10,200 bases of DNA from Planctomycetota bacterium (GTDB lineage: Bacteria; Planctomycetota; PLA2; JAEUHO01): the NCBI GenBank assembly GCA_024639415.1, contig JAHEIK010000105.1:1-10200 (forward strand), given 5' to 3'. The notes below the pieces were generated by a model. That model saw nothing but the letters and a program-made list of their open reading frames with translations. It did not search any database and was not told the origin of the DNA. Position numbers and translations under genes: made by a program. Below, piece by piece: positions 6,651 to 10,200 of the stretch. Every line of letters begins with the position of its first letter. Within the stretch, counting starts at the first letter, position 1.

Positions 6651-7931
6651 CTACGGCCGCCGCACCGCGACGACGGTCAGGTCGTCGTCGAGCGTGTCGC
6701 GCCCGGTCCAAGTCCGCAGTTCGGACCGCAGCGCATCGAGCAACTCGACCGGCTTCTCGACCTCGAGGCCGCGGAGCAAGGCATGCAAGCGCTCTTCGCC
6801 GAACATGGTGCCGTCCGGTGCGCAGGCTTCGGTCACGCCATCCGTGTAGAGCAACAGCACGTCACCCGAGCCGAGCACGACCTCCTCGCCCGGGGTGTGC
6901 GTCGGATCCGGCAGGATGCCGAGAATGCGTCCCGTGGCCTCCAACTCCTCGAGCGAGCCGTCGGCGCGGCGCAGCAGGCCGGGCGGGTGCCCCGCGTTGC
7001 ACCAGGCCACGCGACCGGTCGCGGGATCGCAGATGGCGACGAACATGCACATGAACAGGCCGCGCGACATGTCCTGCGCCAGGCAGGCGTCGAGGCGGTT
7101 GACCACGTCCACGAGCGGAGAGACGGTGGAAGCGAAGGCCCGCAGGAACGCGCGCGCCTGCGCCATGACGAGCGCCGACTTGAGCCCATGCCCCGAGACG
7201 TCGCCGATCACGATCACGTGCCTGCCGTCCTCGAGCGGAATGAAGTCGTAGTAGTCACCACTCGCGTCCTCGCAGAGCACGTTCAGTCCGGCGGCATGCA
7301 GGCCGTCGAGCTCGAGCGTCGCCTCCTCGGGCTGGTACGCACGCTGGACCTCCTGCACGAGCAGGATCTCGCGGCTCTGGCGCTCCTGCTCGATCGCGGA
7401 CGCATGCAGCTGCGCATTCTCGAGGGCGAGCGCCGCATGGATCGAGAGCGCGTCGAGGTAGGCCTCGTCCGCGTCGTCGAAGTTCCCGCTGCGCTTGTTG
7501 AGCAGCTGGAAGACGCCGACCGTCTTGGCGTCGCGGCTCTGGATCGGCTTGCAGAGGATCTGACGCGTCCGGTAGCCGGAGGCCTCGTCCCAGCTGCGGT
7601 CGAAGCGTTCGTCGTCGTAGGCGTCGTCGATGCGGATGGTGCCGCCCGTCTCGGCGACGGTCCCGGCGATGCCCTGGCCGAGCGGCAGGCGGATCTCGAC
7701 CAACTCCTTGCCACCGAGCACCTTGGACCAGATCTCCTTGCCGTCCTGGGAGAGCACGAAGACCGTGCCGCGATCCGCCTCCACGCCGTCGCACGCGGCA
7801 CTCAGGATGAGCTCGAGGATCTCGTGGAGGTCGAGCGTGGTGTGCAGCGCGTAGCTCGCCTCGTTGAGGCGCTTCTGGCGCTTGAGCTCGCCTTCGAGCT
7901 GGTAGAAGCCGGACTCCGTCGGGCCGCTCAT
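6651..7931 (-). CDS. GAF-domain PP2C/SpoIIE-type serine phosphatase (RsbU-like)
   Basis: 426 residues, no signal peptide, cytoplasmic. A short coiled coil (11-30) leads into a GAF sensor domain (about 32-175) and a helical linker (180-200, QEVQRAYQP, the equivalent of the usual QQ.LLP segment), then a SpoIIE/PP2C phosphatase domain (205-425). Metal-site motifs are intact: ASGDYYDF (223-230), GDVSGHG (243-249), NAGHPP (312-317), LYTDGVTEA (361-369) and DDDLTVV (415-421). Such proteins dephosphorylate anti-sigma-factor antagonists in partner-switching systems; no partner gene is in this window. The GAF domain shows NK(145-146)-F151-DE(155-156), the NKxnFxxxDE pattern of cyclic-nucleotide-binding GAF domains, although related patterns occur in many GAF domains. 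The start is set by GGGAGGTGA (7949-7941), nine bases upstream. It converges on the cyclase gene and follows the pilin operon by 85 bases. Confidence 0.93.
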   Translation of the reverse strand: MSGPTESGFYQLEGELKRQKRLNEASYALHTTLDLHEILELILSAACDGVEADRGTVFVLSQDGKEIWSKVLGGKELVEIRLPLGQGIAGTVAETGGTIRIDDAYDDERFDRSWDEASGYRTRQILCKPIQSRDAKTVGVFQLLNKRSGNFDDADEAYLDALSIHAALALENAQLHASAIEQERQSREILLVQEVQRAYQPEEATLELDGLHAAGLNVLCEDASGDYYDFIPLEDGRHVIVIGDVSGHGLKSALVMAQARAFLRAFASTVSPLVDVVNRLDACLAQDMSRGLFMCMFVAICDPATGRVAWCNAGHPPGLLRRADGSLEELEATGRILGILPDPTHTPGEEVVLGSGDVLLLYTDGVTEACAPDGTMFGEERLHALLRGLEVEKPVELLDALRSELRTWTGRDTLDDDLTVVAVRRP

Positions 7932-8016
7932 GGTCGCGCTTCACCTCCCAGCCCCGACGAGCCGAGGCGCGAGCGATCATACCGGCAGGTGACCGGCCGG
8001 CGGGGGGCGTGTTCCG

Positions 8017-9279
8017 CTAGCGGCGCGGCGGATTCAGCTCGCGCCAGAAGATGCGTTCGAGCGTGGCGCGTTTATCCCCCGTCGAGTCGCCCAGCGCCTT
8101 GTCGTAGTGGAAGCGGTTGTTGCCGTTCAGCTCGATCTGCTTGCCGATGGCCGCACCGAAGAAGTCGTTGCCGCCGCCGATGTCGAGGCTCGCTCCCGGG
8201 CCATACATGGACCAGGTGATCTGCGAGCCTCCGCTGATCTTCACGTTGGTCTCCGTCGGCGCAGCACTGAGCCCAAGCTGTGATCCGTAGGGGTGCACGA
8301 GGATCTCGACGTCCGCCGGGCTGTTCGCCACGATGCTCGTGCCGGAGCCGATCGTGAAGTTCCCCACGATGTAGATGCGCACGGGCCCCAGGACGTTGAT
8401 GACGGTGCCCGCCAGCGCCGTGAAGTCCTTGAAGAAGTAGGTGCCGGCCGGGAAGCTCACCGTCGTGTTGCCCGAGATGCTCACGGTGTTCTGCGCCGCG
8501 CGCCAGCGCACCTTGTTGCCGTTGCCGCTTCCTCCAAGACTACCGTTGTTGTTGTTGGCCATGGCGTCCTGGAACTCGGAGAGCGGCGCCGGGGGCAGCT
8601 CGACCTCGATCTGCCGCGGGACCATGTCGCCGGTGACGACGGGGCCGCCGTTGACGATGACCTCGTCGCCCTTGCCTGGAATCGCGTTGCCGCGCACGTG
8701 GACGCTGCTGCCGTCCAGATCGATGTTCCCGTTGCTGCCCAGGCTGCCCCCCACGTCGGCGTACGTGCCCGTGGCGTCGACGTTGGTCGCCTGGCTCGCG
8801 TAGGTCCCGATGCGGCTGTCGTAGGCATCCGTGCTGACGCTGCTGACCGGCAGGTCCTCCATGGAGAAGAGCGCTTCGGCCAGGGAGTTGCCTGTGCGGC
8901 GCCTGACGCCGACCTCGATGGTCCGCGCGCTGTGGCCATGGTCGCCGCGGGCCCTGAGCACCCAGCGATCCGGGCTCGCAGGATCGTCTGCGATGGTCAC
9001 CTGGTAGGTGCCGTCGCCGAAGCTGCCCTCGGCCACACCGATGCCGCCGCCGTCGATGTCGATCTGGGCGCGGAGTTCCATCTCGGCTCGCACCAGGCCG
9101 GCCTCGGCGATCTCCAGCGCCCGCATGTTGCTCTTGTGGTTCTCGAGACCTGTCCGGGCGGCCATGCCCTCCTGCAGGAGCCCGAAGCTGAGGCCGCTGA
9201 CGACCACGACGATGAACATGACCAGGACCATGGCAAAGCCGCGCTCGGCGGCCGATGCGAATGACGTGTCGGGGAGCAT
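8017..9279 (-). CDS. PilX-like pilus assembly protein with large C-terminal domain
   Basis: 420 residues. A short leader ending ERG (12-14) precedes FAMVLVMFIVVVVSGLSFGL (15-34), a type IV pilin-like hydrophobic helix, followed by the PilX-type ALEIAEAGLVRAEMELR helix (54-70). The body (140-395) is rich in Gly, Asn, Ser and Thr with alternating beta pattern, suggesting a beta-helix or beta-sandwich, and ends in FHYDKALGD (390-398), a signature I associate with the DUF7305-type C-terminus of such proteins. Position +5 after the leader is Leu, not the Glu needed for ordinary pilin packing, so it may sit at the pilus or pseudopilus tip. Its ATG lies three bases after the upstream prepilin stop, which indicates translational coupling. 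A polymer-forming or adhesin-like role is inference. The family call is good and its exact role is unknown. Confidence 0.8.
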   Translation of the reverse strand: MLPDTSFASAAERGFAMVLVMFIVVVVSGLSFGLLQEGMAARTGLENHKSNMRALEIAEAGLVRAEMELRAQIDIDGGGIGVAEGSFGDGTYQVTIADDPASPDRWVLRARGDHGHSARTIEVGVRRRTGNSLAEALFSMEDLPVSSVSTDAYDSRIGTYASQATNVDATGTYADVGGSLGSNGNIDLDGSSVHVRGNAIPGKGDEVIVNGGPVVTGDMVPRQIEVELPPAPLSEFQDAMANNNNGSLGGSGNGNKVRWRAAQNTVSISGNTTVSFPAGTYFFKDFTALAGTVINVLGPVRIYIVGNFTIGSGTSIVANSPADVEILVHPYGSQLGLSAAPTETNVKISGGSQITWSMYGPGASLDIGGGNDFFGAAIGKQIELNGNNRFHYDKALGDSTGDKRATLERIFWRELNPPRR

Positions 9280-9282
9280 GCT

Positions 9283-9822
9283 TCAGTTCCTCACGGCGAT
9301 GGCGGTGCGGCCGCGCACCAGTTCGGTGTGGTTGTTGATGACGTGGTACGTGGACACCTCGACGATCAGCGTGCCCTCCTCCCAGCGCACCGAGAAGGCG
9401 CCTCCGGGCACGCGATCGGCGATGACCTGCTCGACGCCGTTGCGCACCAGCACGACCTTGCCGGGCGCGTTCACGCCCGGGATCGCGCCCGCCGACGCGC
9501 TCCAGCGCAGTTCCTCGGACGGTCCGTAGGTACGGCCGATCTCGTCGGCGCCGGTGACCTTGGCGAACGTCGGATTGGCGCTCCGGCCCGTCGCGTCGAA
9601 CCCGTCCAGGGTCTCCACGTCGGCGCCGCGCAGCACGTTCGCCAAGGCTTCGAGGTTGCGCCGCAGCTCCTCTTCGGCGCGGTGCTTGGCGCGGCCGTCG
9701 CGCACGAGCGTCTCCGTCGAGGAGAAGACGCCACCGAAGACGACGAGCGCCATCGCGACGATGTTGACGCCGACGATGGTCTCCCACAGGGTCCAGCCGG
9801 CTTGGCGTTCACGGGCTTGCAT
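9283..9822 (-). CDS. Prepilin-like protein, PulJ/PilW type minor (pseudo)pilin
   Basis: 179 residues. The N-terminus has a class III signal: basic leader MQARERQAG (1-9), cleavage after Gly9, then WTLWETIVGVNIVAMALVVFG (10-30) with Glu14 at mature position +5, as needed for pilin assembly. Mature residue +1 is Trp where Phe or Met is usual, which is unusual for N-methylation. A helical stretch (41-68) and a beta-rich globular domain follow, about the size of PulJ/PilW minor pilins. Known role: membrane-inserted subunit processed by PilD-type prepilin peptidase and placed at the tip of a type IV pilus or type II secretion pseudopilus. Its ATG overlaps the upstream gene's stop by one base (TGATG, 9824-9820), and it is followed three bases later by the PilX-like gene: one operon. 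PilV or PulI assignments cannot be excluded. Confidence 0.8.
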   Translation of the reverse strand: MQARERQAGWTLWETIVGVNIVAMALVVFGGVFSSTETLVRDGRAKHRAEEELRRNLEALANVLRGADVETLDGFDATGRSANPTFAKVTGADEIGRTYGPSEELRWSASAGAIPGVNAPGKVVLVRNGVEQVIADRVPGGAFSVRWEEGTLIVEVSTYHVINNHTELVRGRTAIAVRN

Positions 9823-10200
9823 CAGCGGGCTCCTCGAAGGTACGTGAACAAGCGCAGGGTCTGGGGCGGGTCCCCAGGCGCGAGCCAGTTGAACTGCACG
9901 ATCACCGGCAGCGCCCGGTAGTCGTCGTTGCGCGTGTCGCTGTCTACCTTCCCATCGCCGTTGAGGTCGTAGGGCAGGCCGAAGCGCTCCGCGTTGATGT
10001 CCTCACGTAGGACCAGCGGGTCCTCGGGCAGCGCACCGATCGCCGCGGCCTGGGGCAGCTCGACCGTGATGCCGACGGCGCCCAGTGAGGCGGGCGCCAG
10101 GAAGTCGCTGTAGTACACCTCGGGCGCATGGCCACCGTAGGGCGCAGTCTTGGTCGTGGCCTGGATCCGGGTGTAGAGCGTCTCCCACTCCGGATCCGTC
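9822..10200 (-). CDS. Minor pilin-like protein, C-terminal part (runs off window)
   Basis: The frame is open from the right edge to TGA at 9824-9822, giving the last 125 residues; the start lies beyond 10200, so a GTG at 10118 is not taken as the start. The visible part ends in a beta-rich domain (ALPVIVQFNWLAPGD, then TLRLFTYLRGAR) typical of the globular heads of PilV/PulI-like minor prepilins. A segment YDLNGDGKVDSD (about 9942-9977) looks like a dockerin/EF-hand calcium loop (DxNGDGxVDxxD). The TGA overlaps the next gene's ATG by one base, tying it to the PulJ/PilW-like gene. The prepilin leader is not in view, so the family call rests on context and the C-terminal pattern. Calcium binding is inferred from the motif alone. 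Confidence 0.6.
   Translation of the reverse strand, partial: TDPEWETLYTRIQATTKTAPYGGHAPEVYYSDFLAPASLGAVGITVELPQAAAIGALPEDPLVLREDINAERFGLPYDLNGDGKVDSDTRNDDYRALPVIVQFNWLAPGDPPQTLRLFTYLRGAR

Noticed and set aside
6783..8219. 478-residue plus-strand open frame
   Set aside because: It lies antisense to the GAF-SpoIIE phosphatase and the end of the PilX-like gene. Its composition is that of a GC-rich shadow frame and it has no motif.
8293..9264. 323-residue plus-strand open frame
   Set aside because: It is fully antisense to the PilX-like gene; His/Val/Asp/Ala-rich shadow translation with no recognisable domain.

Overview
The window is GC-rich and comes from a bacterium with an outer envelope and a large signalling repertoire. 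The mix of genes fits a Planctomycetota-like genome best: a RoxA/MauG-type di-heme cytochrome, a CHASE2 adenylate cyclase, a GAF-SpoIIE phosphatase and a PilX/prepilin cluster with a very large minor pilin. Myxococcota or another deep GC-rich phylum cannot be excluded, because no rRNA or marker gene is present.

Layout. Bases 1-660 are a scarred non-coding tract around one intact tRNA-Pro(CGG) on the minus strand (578-654). It holds the first residues of a REP-associated (IS200-like) transposase, two copies of a tRNA-like fragment, a displaced second copy of the tRNA-Pro 3' end with its downstream hairpin, and back-to-back palindromes. A stand-alone secreted di-heme cytochrome c gene (894-2366, +) follows. 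The gap after it (2367-2698) contains a minus-strand relic of a ParA-type ATPase start. Next comes a plus-strand pair 24 bases apart: a secreted SH3-M48 zinc metalloprotease (2699-4195) and a membrane CHASE2 class III adenylate cyclase (4220-6424).

A 143-bp nested inverted repeat (6449-6591) separates the cyclase from the convergent minus-strand genes. These are, in transcription order from the right edge: a partial minor-pilin-like protein (runs off the window), a PulJ/PilW-like prepilin (9283-9822), a PilX-like protein with a large repetitive C-terminal domain (8017-9279), and a GAF-SpoIIE/PP2C phosphatase (6651-7931). The three pilin-like genes overlap or nearly touch and are surely one operon; the phosphatase lies 85 bases downstream and has its own strong ribosome binding site.

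How they may work together. The cyclase should make cAMP in response to an extracytoplasmic CHASE2 signal. The convergent phosphatase has a GAF domain with an NKxnFxxxDE arrangement, as in cyclic-nucleotide-binding GAF domains, so a cAMP-to-phosphatase link is a reasonable but unproven idea. The pilin-like genes suggest a type IV pilus or type II secretion pseudopilus tip complex. The left end looks like a decayed insertion hot spot.
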